A stretch of DNA of 7,495 nt from Paracoccaceae bacterium (GCA_029881635.1 JAOUMG010000082.1:1-7495); one strand, 5' to 3'. Positions 1-5,553 are shown, counted from the stretch's first letter. Notes: generated by a model not told the origin, from the letters alone. Program-made: numbers and translations.

Positions 1-1
1 A

Positions 2-241
2 CCGGGACATCTACAGGTGCGTGTCGATACGCGTGCAGCTCATCTGGGGTATATCGAGGCGACCGGAAACGTCAAAATGGCAGGGCCTTTGATGAAGGAT
101 GGCGCGATGTGCGGATCGCTGATTGTGCTGGAAGCGGATAGTCTTGGCGCTGCCGAGGCCTGGGCAGCGGCAGATCCCTACAAGGCGGCGGGGTTGTTTG
201 AGGATGTATCCGTCATTGAATGGAAAAAGGTGATTGGCTGA
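2..241 (+). CDS. YciI-like protein, 5' end outside window
   Basis: This is the last 79 codons of a YciI/YCII-family protein. The open frame runs in from the left edge (first full codon at base 2), so the GTG at 17 should not be taken as the start. Read from base 2, the fragment begins PGHLQVRVDTRAAHL, which is how the first helix region of YciI proteins reads, so roughly ten N-terminal residues are missing. Family marks are the RAAHLGYIE segment, the VKMAGPLMKDG strand-turn, GSLIVLEAD and the conserved DPYKAAGLFEDV motif near the C-terminus. YciI proteins are small ferredoxin-fold (dimeric alpha-beta barrel) cytosolic proteins. Catalytic roles are known for only a few and the function here is unknown. 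Its TGA overlaps the ATG of the EVE gene (TGATG), so the two are probably translationally coupled. Confidence 0.88.
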   Translation, partial: PGHLQVRVDTRAAHLGYIEATGNVKMAGPLMKDGAMCGSLIVLEADSLGAAEAWAAADPYKAAGLFEDVSVIEWKKVIG

Positions 242-654
242 TGGCATATTGGTTGTTCAAGTCCGAACCCGATGTCTGGGGTTGGGATGCACAGGTTGCC
301 AAGGGCGATGCGGGCGAGGAATGGAACGGCGTGCGGAACTATCAGGCACGCAACAACATGCGGGCCATGAAAGTTGGCGACCTTGGGTTTTTCTATCATT
401 CCAATGTCGGCAAAGAGATTGTCGGTATTGTTGAGGTTTGCCAGTTGTCGGCCCCAGACAGCACGACCGATGATCCGCGTTGGGACTGTGTGCACATCAA
501 GGCCGTAAAACCGTTGAAACACCCCGTGACGCTGGAACAGGCCAAGGCCGATCCGCGCTTGGCGGACATGGCACTGGTGAAAAATACCCGTTTGTCGGTT
601 CAGCCAGTGACAGAGGCCGAATGGAAAGTGGTTTGTGAGCTGGGCGGTCTTTAG
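241..654 (+). CDS. EVE domain-containing protein (THYN1-like)
   Basis: A 137-residue single-domain EVE protein. The start is the ATG at 241, because the protein then opens with the family signature MAYWLFKSEPDVW; the longer in-frame version from 220 adds residues translated from the end of the YciI gene. Visible family marks are WLFKSEP (4-10), WNGVRNYQARNNMR (28-41), the GDLGFFYHS strand (47-55) with a following EIVGIVEV, and the basic C-terminal segment LVKNTRLSVQPV. EVE domains share the PUA/YTH fold. The eukaryotic relative THYN1 binds modified cytosine in DNA, so a modified-base or modified-RNA reader role is a family-level inference. It overlaps the upstream YciI gene by one base, so co-translation is likely. 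I recall YciI-EVE pairs being common in alphaproteobacteria outside defence islands, and nothing here suggests a restriction system. Confidence 0.92.
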   Translation: MAYWLFKSEPDVWGWDAQVAKGDAGEEWNGVRNYQARNNMRAMKVGDLGFFYHSNVGKEIVGIVEVCQLSAPDSTTDDPRWDCVHIKAVKPLKHPVTLEQAKADPRLADMALVKNTRLSVQPVTEAEWKVVCELGGL

Positions 655-688
655 GCCTTTCTTCTCCCCCTAAACGGCCTATGGACCG
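645..688 (+). terminator. Imperfect hairpin at the end of the EVE gene
   Basis: A 13-base inverted repeat (CGGTCTTTAGGCC at 645-657, GGCCTATGGACCG at 676-688, 11 of 13 positions complementary) surrounds an 18-base loop and contains the EVE stop codon. It is not followed by a T tract, so it may be an mRNA 3' stabilising hairpin, a Rho-assisted end or chance. Confidence 0.3.
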
Positions 689-739
689 ATTTCCGATTCT
701 TCGGCATGATCTTGCCATCGCGTGAACGGGAGAACGGAG

Positions 740-1132
740 ATGGAGTTGATCAACGTTATAGTGGCGGCAGTAGCTGCCTATGCCTTTGGCGCCTTTTGGT
801 ACATGTCATTGGCAAAGAAATGGGTGGTGGCCTCGGGTGTTGCCTGTGACGCAAACGGGAAACCGTTGAACCCGAGCAAGGCGCCATTTGTCATTTCTGC
901 AATTGCGATGCTGGTTGTGGCCGGGATGATGCGCCATATGTTCGGCATGGCCGCGATTGACACCTTGGGAAAGGGGCTGGTTTCCGGGTTTGGTTTGGGC
1001 GCGTTTATCGCGCTGCCTTGGATCGTGACCAATTATGCATATGCCGATAGGCCGAAGGACCTGACATGGATCGATGGCGGGTTTGCCGTGATCGGTTGCA
1101 CGATCATCGGAACCGTTCTGTCGCTGTTCTGA
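740..1132 (+). CDS. DUF1761 family membrane protein
   Basis: A 130-residue hydrophobic protein of the DUF1761 family. The start is the ATG at 740, which has a close purine-rich Shine-Dalgarno (GGGAGAACGGAG) directly upstream; the in-frame GTG at 722 has no such site and adds only six residues. Four membrane segments can be seen at about residues 4-24, 50-68, 78-98 and 110-129. The N-terminal helix carries the typical aromatic pair of the family (GAFWYMSLAKKW, 17-28). A conserved-looking WIVTNYAYADR segment lies at about 94-104, between helices 3 and 4. No enzymatic motif is present and the function of the family is unknown. It follows the EVE gene on the same strand after an 85-base gap containing a hairpin, so it may be expressed separately. 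The family call rests on remembered pattern, not on a search. Confidence 0.8.
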   Translation: MELINVIVAAVAAYAFGAFWYMSLAKKWVVASGVACDANGKPLNPSKAPFVISAIAMLVVAGMMRHMFGMAAIDTLGKGLVSGFGLGAFIALPWIVTNYAYADRPKDLTWIDGGFAVIGCTIIGTVLSLF

Positions 1133-1143
1133 CTGTTGAAAGG

Positions 1144-1174
1144 AAGGGCCCCGGACGTCTGACCGGGACCCCTT
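1144..1174 (+). terminator. Hairpin downstream of the DUF1761 gene
   Basis: AAGGG/CCCTT and CCCGG/CCGGG pairings separated by a small internal loop form a GC-rich stem around an 8-base loop, starting 12 bases after the stop codon. There is no T run after it, so it is a weak intrinsic terminator or an RNA-stabilising hairpin. Confidence 0.45.
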
Positions 1175-1278
1175 GCCACCCCAAGTGCACCCCTGCACCG
1201 CGTGGATCTGATAGGTCTCGGCCATACTGGCCTGTTGAACGTATCGTAGGAGAGCCAGCTTTCACAGGCAAGCTTTCT

Positions 1279-1291
1279 GTGTTTAAAACAC
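1279..1291. repeat. Short perfect palindrome in intergenic DNA
   Basis: GTGTTT-A-AAACAC is a perfect 6+1+6 inverted repeat in the 250-base convergent gap between the DUF1761 and DUF2853 genes. A second small inverted repeat (CACAG/CTGTG, 1263-1267 and 1277-1281) touches it. No promoter or gene that it would serve is visible, and chance is possible in this AT-rich stretch. Confidence 0.25.
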
Positions 1292-1342
1292 CGATAAAAT
1301 TCAACGAGTTATTGTGGAGCTACGGCCCGTTCGATAACCGAA

Positions 1343-1363
1343 ACGCCCGCTTGAAGCGGGCGT
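1343..1363 (-). terminator. Terminator of the DUF2853 gene
   Basis: A perfect 9-base-pair GC-rich stem (ACGCCCGCT / AGCGGGCGT) with a 3-base loop lies about 20 bases past the stop codon of the - strand DUF2853 gene. On the - strand it is followed by TTCGGTTAT, a broken T-rich tail, which fits a simple intrinsic terminator for that gene. Confidence 0.65.
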
Positions 1364-1382
1364 CTCAGGGCGGTGAAAGAGC

Positions 1383-1724
1383 TTATTTATAGATGGCTTC
1401 TTTGCCGAAATGCTTGACCAGCATATAATAGACAACAGCGCGATATTTGTTGCGCTCTGATTTGCCATATGTCTCAATCACGGAATTGATCGCGGCCATA
1501 AGCTGCGGGCCATCTTTGAGGCCGAGCTTCTTGATAAGGAAGTTGTTCTTTACCGTTTCCAGTTCAGATGCCTGGCTTCCGGCAACCGTTGATGCGTCAT
1601 CATCATAAATTGACGGTCCGCAGCCAATTGTCACTTTGGTGAGAAGCGCCATATCCGGCGTCATTTTGCATTTGTTCTTCAGATCGTCGGCATACTTGGC
1701 GATCAGTTCGTCACGTTTTCCCAT
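1383..1724 (-). CDS. DUF2853 family protein
   Basis: A 113-residue soluble, charged, mainly helical protein recognised as DUF2853 by its conserved blocks: TPDMALL (22-28), GPSIYDDDASTV (36-47), VKNNFLIKKLGL (58-69) and the C-terminal helix RNKYRAVVYYMLVKHFGKE (91-109). There is no signal peptide or membrane segment. The ATG start has a good GAGGGAG Shine-Dalgarno about 8 bases upstream. Length and motif order are those I recall for the family in alphaproteobacteria, so the gene looks intact. The function is unknown and no catalytic motif stands out. It is co-oriented with ahcY, but a 184-base gap holding a hairpin separates them, and a terminator follows it, so it is probably a single-gene unit. 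Confidence 0.85.
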   Translation of the reverse strand: MGKRDELIAKYADDLKNKCKMTPDMALLTKVTIGCGPSIYDDDASTVAGSQASELETVKNNFLIKKLGLKDGPQLMAAINSVIETYGKSERNKYRAVVYYMLVKHFGKEAIYK

Positions 1725-1807
1725 TAAATCACTCCCTCATTGCGGGCGTCGGCCCATCAGAATTTTTCTGCTCTGCTGGCCACACGGACCACGGGTGCAA
1801 GGTTAAC

Positions 1808-1907
1808 GGGAAAAACGCACGTGACAATGGTAAAGACGAGAAAGTTTTCCCCTGTACCCTGAAACAGCGAAGGCCGGGCGCGATAGCCCGGCCTTTGGGT
1901 TTTTTTT
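1808..1907 (+). ncRNA. Candidate small RNA ending at an orphan + strand terminator
   Basis: The stretch upstream of the 1870-1907 terminator can itself fold (GGGAAAA at 1808-1814 with TTTTCCC at 1845-1851). Together these give a two-hairpin RNA ending in a T8 tract, with no + strand protein gene upstream. The 5' end is a guess: no convincing promoter was found. A tiny frame (ATG 1827 to TGA 1862, 11 residues) lies inside. The alternative is that the hairpin only ends ahcY transcription or blocks antisense transcription into ahcY. Confidence 0.3.
1870..1907 (+). terminator. Strong intrinsic terminator, + strand orientation
   Basis: A perfect 10-base-pair stem (AAGGCCGGGC / GCCCGGCCTT) with loop GCGATA is followed, four bases later, by eight T residues (1900-1907), ending one base before the ahcY stop codon region. 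The T tract lies on the + strand side. In the ahcY direction the hairpin is followed only by CGCTGTTTC. It may work in both directions as the ahcY 3' end, but by structure it is a + strand terminator. Confidence 0.7.
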
Positions 1908-1908
1908 G

Positions 1909-3303
1909 TCAATACCGATAATGTTCGGATTTGAACGGACCCTCGGGACTGACCCCGATATACTCTGCCTGATCGGGGCGGAGCTGCGTCAGCTTTACTC
2001 CGATGCGCTTAAGATGCAGGCGCGCCACTTTTTCATCGAGATGCTTGGGCAGGATGTAGACGCCGGGCTGATAGTCCTTGCCTTTTGTCCATAGCTCGAT
2101 CTGGGCCAGAACCTGGTTGGTAAAGCTCGCTGACATCACAAAGCTTGGGTGACCGGTGGCATTGCCAAGATTCAGAAGCCGGCCTTCGGACAGAAGGATA
2201 ATCCGCGCACCAGAAGGCATTTCAATCATGTCCACCTGGTCCTTGATATTGGTCCATTTGTGGTTCTTGAGCGCGGCCACCTGAATTTCGTTATCGAAAT
2301 GGCCGATATTGCCGACAATCGCCATGTCTTTCATTTCGCGGATATGTTCGACGCGGATCACATCCTTGTTTCCGGTGGTGGTGATGAAGATATCGGCTGT
2401 TGCCAGTTCATCTTCCAGAATTGTGACTTCAAATCCGTCCATTGCGGCCTGAAGGGCGCAAATCGGGTCCACCTCCGTCACTTTCACACGGGCACCCGCA
2501 CCGCGAAGGGACGCGGCAGAGCCTTTGCCAACATCGCCGTAGCCACAGACAACCGCGACCTTGCCTGCCATCATCGTGTCGGTAGCACGGCGGATGCCAT
2601 CGACCAGCGATTCCTTGCAGCCATACTTGTTGTCGAACTTCGATTTGGTGACGCTGTCGTTCACGTTGATCGCCGGGAAGGGCAGCAGACCCTTCTTGTG
2701 CAGGTCATAAAGGCGGTGGACACCCGTTGTGGTTTCCTCGGAAACGCCCTTGATCGCGTCGCGCTGCTTGGTGAACCAGCCTGGACTTTCCTTCAGGCGT
2801 TTCTTGATCTGATTGAACAGGCAAACCTCTTCGTCCGAGGTGGGCACTTCTATGATGCCGGTTTCACCCGCTTCGACCCGCGCGCCCAGCAGGATATACA
2901 TCGTCGCATCCCCGCCGTCATCGAGGATCATGTTGCAGGTGCCGTCCTTGAACTGAAAAATCTTGTCGGTATAGGCCCAGTAATCTTCTAGCGTTTCGCC
3001 CTTGATGGCAAAAACTGGCACACCGGATTCCGCGATGGCGGCGGCTGCGTGATCCTGAGTGGAGAATATGTTGCAGCTGGCCCAGCGCACATCAGCACCC
3101 AAAGCCGTCAGGGTTTCGATCAGGGCTGCGGTCTGGATCGTCATATGCAGGCTGCCCGCGATCCTTGCGCCTTTCAGAGGTTTTTTTGCACCGAATTCTT
3201 CGCGCAAGGCCATAAGGCCGGGCATTTCGGTTTCGGCAATATCCAGTTCTTTGCGGCCATAGGCGGCAAGAGAAATATCTTTGACTATGTAATCATTGGG
3301 CAT
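1909..3303 (-). CDS. ahcY: Adenosylhomocysteinase (S-adenosyl-L-homocysteine hydrolase)
   Basis: This 464-residue NAD-dependent cytosolic enzyme splits S-adenosylhomocysteine reversibly into adenosine and homocysteine, relieving product inhibition of methyltransferases in the activated methyl cycle. Visible marks are SLHMTIQTA (51-59, substrate-domain His53), DDGGD (128-132), [12 protein letters not shown] (188-199), [11 protein letters not shown] (215-225, with the lysine at 220), the NAD-binding [10 protein letters not shown] (254-263) and the C-terminal FKSEHYRY tail. The extra segment around 150-190 is the insertion typical of bacterial enzymes compared with the roughly 430-residue animal form. 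The start is the ATG at 3303: AGAGG lies 10 bases upstream, whereas the in-frame TTG and GTG codons sit too close to it. It diverges from the HD hydrolase gene across a 114-base gap. In R. capsulatus, as I recall, ahcY is activated by the LysR protein HvrB encoded nearby, matching this layout. Confidence 0.98.
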   Translation of the reverse strand: MPNDYIVKDISLAAYGRKELDIAETEMPGLMALREEFGAKKPLKGARIAGSLHMTIQTAALIETLTALGADVRWASCNIFSTQDHAAAAIAESGVPVFAIKGETLEDYWAYTDKIFQFKDGTCNMILDDGGDATMYILLGARVEAGETGIIEVPTSDEEVCLFNQIKKRLKESPGWFTKQRDAIKGVSEETTTGVHRLYDLHKKGLLPFPAINVNDSVTKSKFDNKYGCKESLVDGIRRATDTMMAGKVAVVCGYGDVGKGSAASLRGAGARVKVTEVDPICALQAAMDGFEVTILEDELATADIFITTTGNKDVIRVEHIREMKDMAIVGNIGHFDNEIQVAALKNHKWTNIKDQVDMIEMPSGARIILLSEGRLLNLGNATGHPSFVMSASFTNQVLAQIELWTKGKDYQPGVYILPKHLDEKVARLHLKRIGVKLTQLRPDQAEYIGVSPEGPFKSEHYRY

Positions 3304-3340
3304 TTGCACCAAACCTCTTTCAACGGTGTAATTTCCGGGT

Positions 3341-3369
3341 CAGATAGCAACCTTTGGGGTGCTCGACAA
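3341..3369 (-). promoter_or_regulatory. Possible ahcY promoter
   Basis: On the - strand, TTGTCG (3369-3364), a 17-base spacer and TATCTG (3346-3341) lie about 38 bases before the ahcY ATG. The -10 match is poor (3 of 6), which could fit an activator-dependent promoter, but the call is weak. The -35 overlaps that proposed for the divergent gene. Confidence 0.25.
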
Positions 3370-3391
3370 TGGTGACGCGGATTCGCATAGT
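3363..3391 (+). promoter_or_regulatory. Possible promoter of the HD hydrolase gene
   Basis: TCGACA (3363-3368), an exact 17-base spacer and CATAGT (3386-3391) resemble a sigma-70 type -35/-10 pair. They would start transcription about 20 bases before the ATG at 3418. This is sequence resemblance only. Confidence 0.35.
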
Positions 3392-3417
3392 CTGGGACCG
3401 ATCATTGTGAGGAAAAG

Positions 3418-4014
3418 ATGAAACAATCCCGCGCCTGGCAAAGAATGCTTTCCGGCCGCCGACTGGATCTGTTGGATCCTACGCCCATGGACATTGAAAT
3501 TGAGGATATCGCCCATGGTTTGGCGTTTGTTGCGCGTTGGAACGGCCAGACGATCGGGGATTGGCCCTATTCAGTGGCCGAACATTCACTGCTGGTCGAA
3601 GAGATATTCGGGCGGCTTAATCCGGGTATAACTGCACGCTGGCGATTGGCCGCGCTGTTGCATGACGCGCCGGAATACGTGATTGGTGATATGATAAGCC
3701 CGGTCAAGGCGGCCGTGGGCCCTGGCTATGGCGCATTGGATGATCGGCTGACTGCAGCAGTACATCTGCGTTTTGGTCTGCCGATCACGTTGCCCGCCCC
3801 AATCAAGAAAGAGATCAAGCGCGCCGACAGAATTTCAGCCTGGCTTGAGGCTGTTCAGATTGCCGGGTTTTCACGCGGTGAGGCGGATCGGTTTTTCGGC
3901 TCGCCCAATGGAACGATTGTATCAGGTTTGAAAATTCGGCTGCGCGCACCGGTCGAGGTGCGCGCAGAGTTTGAGCATCGGCATGCCACGCTGATGGCCG
4001 AAATGCCGGGTTAA
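3418..4014 (+). CDS. HD-domain phosphohydrolase, YfbR-like
   Basis: A 198-residue cytosolic HD-superfamily protein. The metal-binding set is visible: His56 (YSVAEHSLLVEE), His82-Asp83 (AALLHDAPEYVIGDMISPVK, 78-97) and Asp137 (KRADRISAW). The spacing HDxxExxxxGDxxxPVK, with Glu86 and Asp91, resembles the E. coli 5'-deoxynucleotidase YfbR, so a nucleoside-monophosphate phosphatase activity is a reasonable inference, but the substrate is not shown. The ATG has a close GTGAGGAAAAG ribosome site. It is divergent from ahcY and followed on the same strand by the LysR gene. By position it corresponds to R. capsulatus orf5, which I recall as co-regulated with ahcY by HvrB; whether orf5 is homologous to this protein was not checked. 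A deoxynucleotidase beside an adenosine-producing enzyme would fit nucleoside turnover. The stop codon lies inside a perfect hairpin. Confidence 0.9.
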   Translation: MKQSRAWQRMLSGRRLDLLDPTPMDIEIEDIAHGLAFVARWNGQTIGDWPYSVAEHSLLVEEIFGRLNPGITARWRLAALLHDAPEYVIGDMISPVKAAVGPGYGALDDRLTAAVHLRFGLPITLPAPIKKEIKRADRISAWLEAVQIAGFSRGEADRFFGSPNGTIVSGLKIRLRAPVEVRAEFEHRHATLMAEMPG

Positions 4015-4029
4015 AGATGTAACCCGGCA
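4004..4029 (+). terminator. Hairpin containing the stop codon of the HD gene
   Basis: A perfect 10-base-pair stem (TGCCGGGTTA / TAACCCGGCA) with loop AAGATG includes the last codons and the TAA stop. It is followed by AGCTTTAG, not a clean T run. It probably ends or protects the HD-gene transcript and separates it from the LysR gene 235 bases on. Confidence 0.55.
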
Positions 4030-4183
4030 AGCTTTAGCCACCTACGGCGCTGTGTCCGGTCTTTACACGCGTCTGGTATGTATCCCTTTGGTGCGGGGGG
4101 CGCGCTTTGGAATGTGGCGATGCGCATGACATCTGCAAGTATGAATAGCATTTCTGAAGCCCTTTCTTTGGTTTCTGGTATTG

Positions 4184-4191
4184 TATATAAA
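4184..4191 (+). promoter_or_regulatory. AT-rich -10-like element before the LysR gene
   Basis: TATATAAA is the only strong -10-like sequence in the 235-base gap and lies about 60 bases before the LysR ATG. No good -35 sits 16-18 bases upstream (only T-rich TTTCTT), so the promoter assignment is tentative. The rest of the gap (4030-4180) shows nothing coding, only an 8-base palindrome ATGCGCAT at 4120-4127. Confidence 0.3.
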
Positions 4192-4204
4192 CGGTGTTGG
4201 TTGT

Positions 4205-4219
4205 TTCTGAGAGTCAGAA
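4205..4219. promoter_or_regulatory. Candidate LysR-type operator (T-N11-A dyad)
   Basis: TTCTGA-GAG-TCAGAA is a perfect 6+3+6 inverted repeat that contains the T-N11-A pattern of LysR-family binding boxes (T4206, A4218). It lies 30 bases upstream of the LysR start and just downstream of the -10-like element. A regulator bound there would block its own transcription. Autorepression has been described for R. capsulatus HvrB as I recall it. Confidence 0.45.
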
Positions 4220-4249
4220 GCATTTTCAATCTGTTAGGGAAACTAACAT

Positions 4250-5131
4250 ATGAGCCAGCTCGACTGGATGCATTTCCCACCGCTATCCGCGCTGAAATCA
4301 TTCGAGGCGACGGTACGTCTGGGTGGGTTCAGCGCGGCGGCACGGGCAATGAACGTTACCCATGCGGCTGTATCACAGCAGGTGCGGGCGCTCGAGGCGC
4401 ATCTGGGGGTGGCGCTGGTCCATCGTGAAGGTCGGTCACTGGGTTTCACCGCAGAAGGCAAAACGTTGGGCGAGGCTTTGACAGCTGGGTTCTTCGATAT
4501 TCAGACCACGATTGCGGAAATTCAGTCCCGAAATGAGGATCGGCCTCTTTCGGTAACTCTGACGCCCGCATTTGCCACCAATTGGCTGATGCCACGGCTC
4601 GGGCGGTTCTGGGCGGAACACCCCGGCATTGCAGTATCGCTGCGGCCCGACACACAATTGATCGATCTTCAGCGCGAGGGGGTTGATCTGGGCCTCAGAT
4701 ATGGCCAGGGCGACTGGAGCGGCGTCACATCCCTCTTCCTGGCTTCGGCCAGATATCTGATTGTCGGCGCCCCCTCATTGCTGGGCGGCAGGTCAGACCT
4801 GAGCAAGAACGAAATTGCCAAGATGCCCTGGGTTATGGAGCAAGACTGGCCGGAACAGGCGCGTTGGATCAGTTGTTGCCTTGGGCTGGAGGCTGCAGAT
4901 CTGAAGGCCACGGCTTTTCCGACCGAAGATCTGGCTCTGACGGCGGCCCGGCAGGGCTACGGTCTGCTGATCGCCAACGCGGCAGTCGTCGAAAATGACG
5001 TGAACACGGGTAAATTGCGCGTGGTCTTTCAGACCGACGACGATTCGACCGGATATTACATTGTTTCACCAACCGGCCCGCAGCGAGATGCGGCCCGGAA
5101 GTTTATTTCATGGCTCAAGAAAGTCGCTTAG
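4250..5131 (+). CDS. hvrB: LysR-family regulator, GcvA-type, probable HvrB
   Basis: A 293-residue LysR-type transcriptional regulator. The N-terminal winged helix-turn-helix spans about 9-66, with PPLSALKSFEAT, the helix GGFSAAARAMNVTHAAVSQQ (27-46) and VRALEAHLGVALVHREGR, the pattern of the GcvA branch. The linker helix follows, then the periplasmic-binding-protein-like effector domain from about 95 (LSVTLTPAFATNWLMPRL). The ATG at 4250 has AGGGA about 10 bases upstream. The effector is unknown. The position between hvrA and the orf5/ahcY pair matches R. capsulatus HvrB, a LysR protein reported to activate ahcY and orf5 under low light and to repress itself. The symbol rests on this synteny and length, not on a sequence comparison, so an unrelated GcvA paralogue remains possible. 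It converges with the hvrA-like gene, with only 43 bases between the stops. Confidence 0.9.
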   Translation: MSQLDWMHFPPLSALKSFEATVRLGGFSAAARAMNVTHAAVSQQVRALEAHLGVALVHREGRSLGFTAEGKTLGEALTAGFFDIQTTIAEIQSRNEDRPLSVTLTPAFATNWLMPRLGRFWAEHPGIAVSLRPDTQLIDLQREGVDLGLRYGQGDWSGVTSLFLASARYLIVGAPSLLGGRSDLSKNEIAKMPWVMEQDWPEQARWISCCLGLEAADLKATAFPTEDLALTAARQGYGLLIANAAVVENDVNTGKLRVVFQTDDDSTGYYIVSPTGPQRDAARKFISWLKKVA

Positions 5132-5140
5132 AGCAGTTTG

Positions 5141-5171
5141 CATTTGCCCTGATTCAGGTCATGCACAAATG
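5141..5171. repeat. Nested palindrome between convergent LysR and hvrA genes
   Basis: The outer arms CATTTG (5141-5146) and CAAATG (5166-5171) enclose an 11-base palindrome CCTGATTCAGG (5148-5158). It fills most of the 43-base convergent gap, so it could act as a two-way transcription stop or be a copy of a dispersed short palindromic repeat. It lacks a T tract. Confidence 0.4.
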
Positions 5172-5174
5172 GCT

Positions 5175-5489
5175 TTAGATCGCGATGTCATCAAGTGATT
5201 TACCTGACGCCAGCACTGCCACTACCCAGCGGGGTTTGCGGCCACGTCCGGTCCATGTTTCTGATTTGTTGGCTGGGTTAGCATATTTTGGTTTTGCCGG
5301 TTTTCTTTTACGCTTGCCGGCGGTGCCGAGCAAATCATTTAGCGAATAGCCGAGAGCCTTTGCTTTGGCTTCCAGCGCCGCTATCGCTTCGCTCTTTTTG
5401 CGATCCTCATAGTCCGCCACAGCGCGGTCCACGCGCTTCTTCAGATCTACGAGTTCCTTTTTTGAAAGCTCGTCAAGGTTAATTTTCAC
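5175..5489 (-). CDS. hvrA: H-NS family nucleoid protein, HvrA-like
   Basis: A 104-residue H-NS-like protein from the GTG start at 5489. The N-terminal half (about 3-47) is a charged coiled-coil oligomerisation region (LDELSKKELVDLKKRVDRAV). A basic linker follows (KRKRKPAKPKYA), then the DNA-binding core TWTGRGRKPRW (78-88) with the RGR element that enters AT-rich minor grooves. An ATG at 5534 would add 15 residues, but the GTG has an AAGGA ribosome site six bases upstream, the family usually begins near M-K-I-N/D-L, and the likely promoter overlaps the upstream ATG. In R. capsulatus, HvrA lies downstream of regA and adjusts light-harvesting and reaction-centre gene expression in dim light; the related Spb acts in R. 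sphaeroides. Here the targets are unknown. A perfect FNR box lies about 50 bases upstream of the GTG. Confidence 0.9.
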   Translation of the reverse strand: MKINLDELSKKELVDLKKRVDRAVADYEDRKKSEAIAALEAKAKALGYSLNDLLGTAGKRKRKPAKPKYANPANKSETWTGRGRKPRWVVAVLASGKSLDDIAI

Positions 5490-5523
5490 AACTTTTCCTT
5501 TTTCTGCAGCTCTGCGTGACAAT

Positions 5524-5553
5524 GATATATCCATTGCTCTTGATTGACATCAA
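5524..5553 (-). promoter_or_regulatory. Possible hvrA promoter overlapping the FNR box
   Basis: On the - strand, TTGATG (5553-5548) and TATATC (5529-5524) are 18 bases apart, with the first lying within the FNR box. Transcription would begin near 5517, downstream of the ATG at 5534, which supports the GTG start. With this geometry FNR would overlap the -35 and act as a repressor. An activator geometry (centre at -41.5) would start near 5505, where no clear -10 is visible. Confidence 0.35.
5540..5553. promoter_or_regulatory. Perfect FNR/FnrL-type box upstream of hvrA
   Basis: TTGATTGACATCAA matches the FNR family consensus TTGAT-N4-ATCAA at all ten defined positions. It lies between regA and hvrA, centred 57 bases upstream of the hvrA GTG. 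Rhodobacterales use FnrL (and Dnr-type relatives) with this consensus to respond to low oxygen or nitric oxide. Which regulator binds, and whether it activates or represses, cannot be told from sequence. Confidence 0.75.

Noticed and set aside
220..240. Longer EVE protein starting at 220
   Set aside because: The extension is translated from the YciI coding end in another frame; the ATG at 241 gives the canonical N-terminus.
1066..1392. 108-codon + strand frame crossing the DUF1761 end and the intergenic gap
   Set aside because: It overlaps the DUF1761 gene in another frame, runs through two hairpins and ends just inside the DUF2853 gene; the composition is not protein-like.
2149..2991. 280-codon open frame on the + strand
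   Set aside because: It lies wholly antisense to ahcY, whose protein sequence is unmistakable; the translation has no recognisable domain and no ribosome site.
3304..3417. SAH or SAM/SAH riboswitch upstream of ahcY
   Set aside because: The leader was read for the conserved GC-rich core of these aptamers and no convincing helix set was found; a covariance-model search would settle it.
4011..4428. Open frames on both strands in the HD-LysR gap (4011-4301 on -, 4078-4428 on +)
   Set aside because: Both run into the LysR coding region in the wrong frame or strand and show no family resemblance; the gap contains plausible control signals instead.
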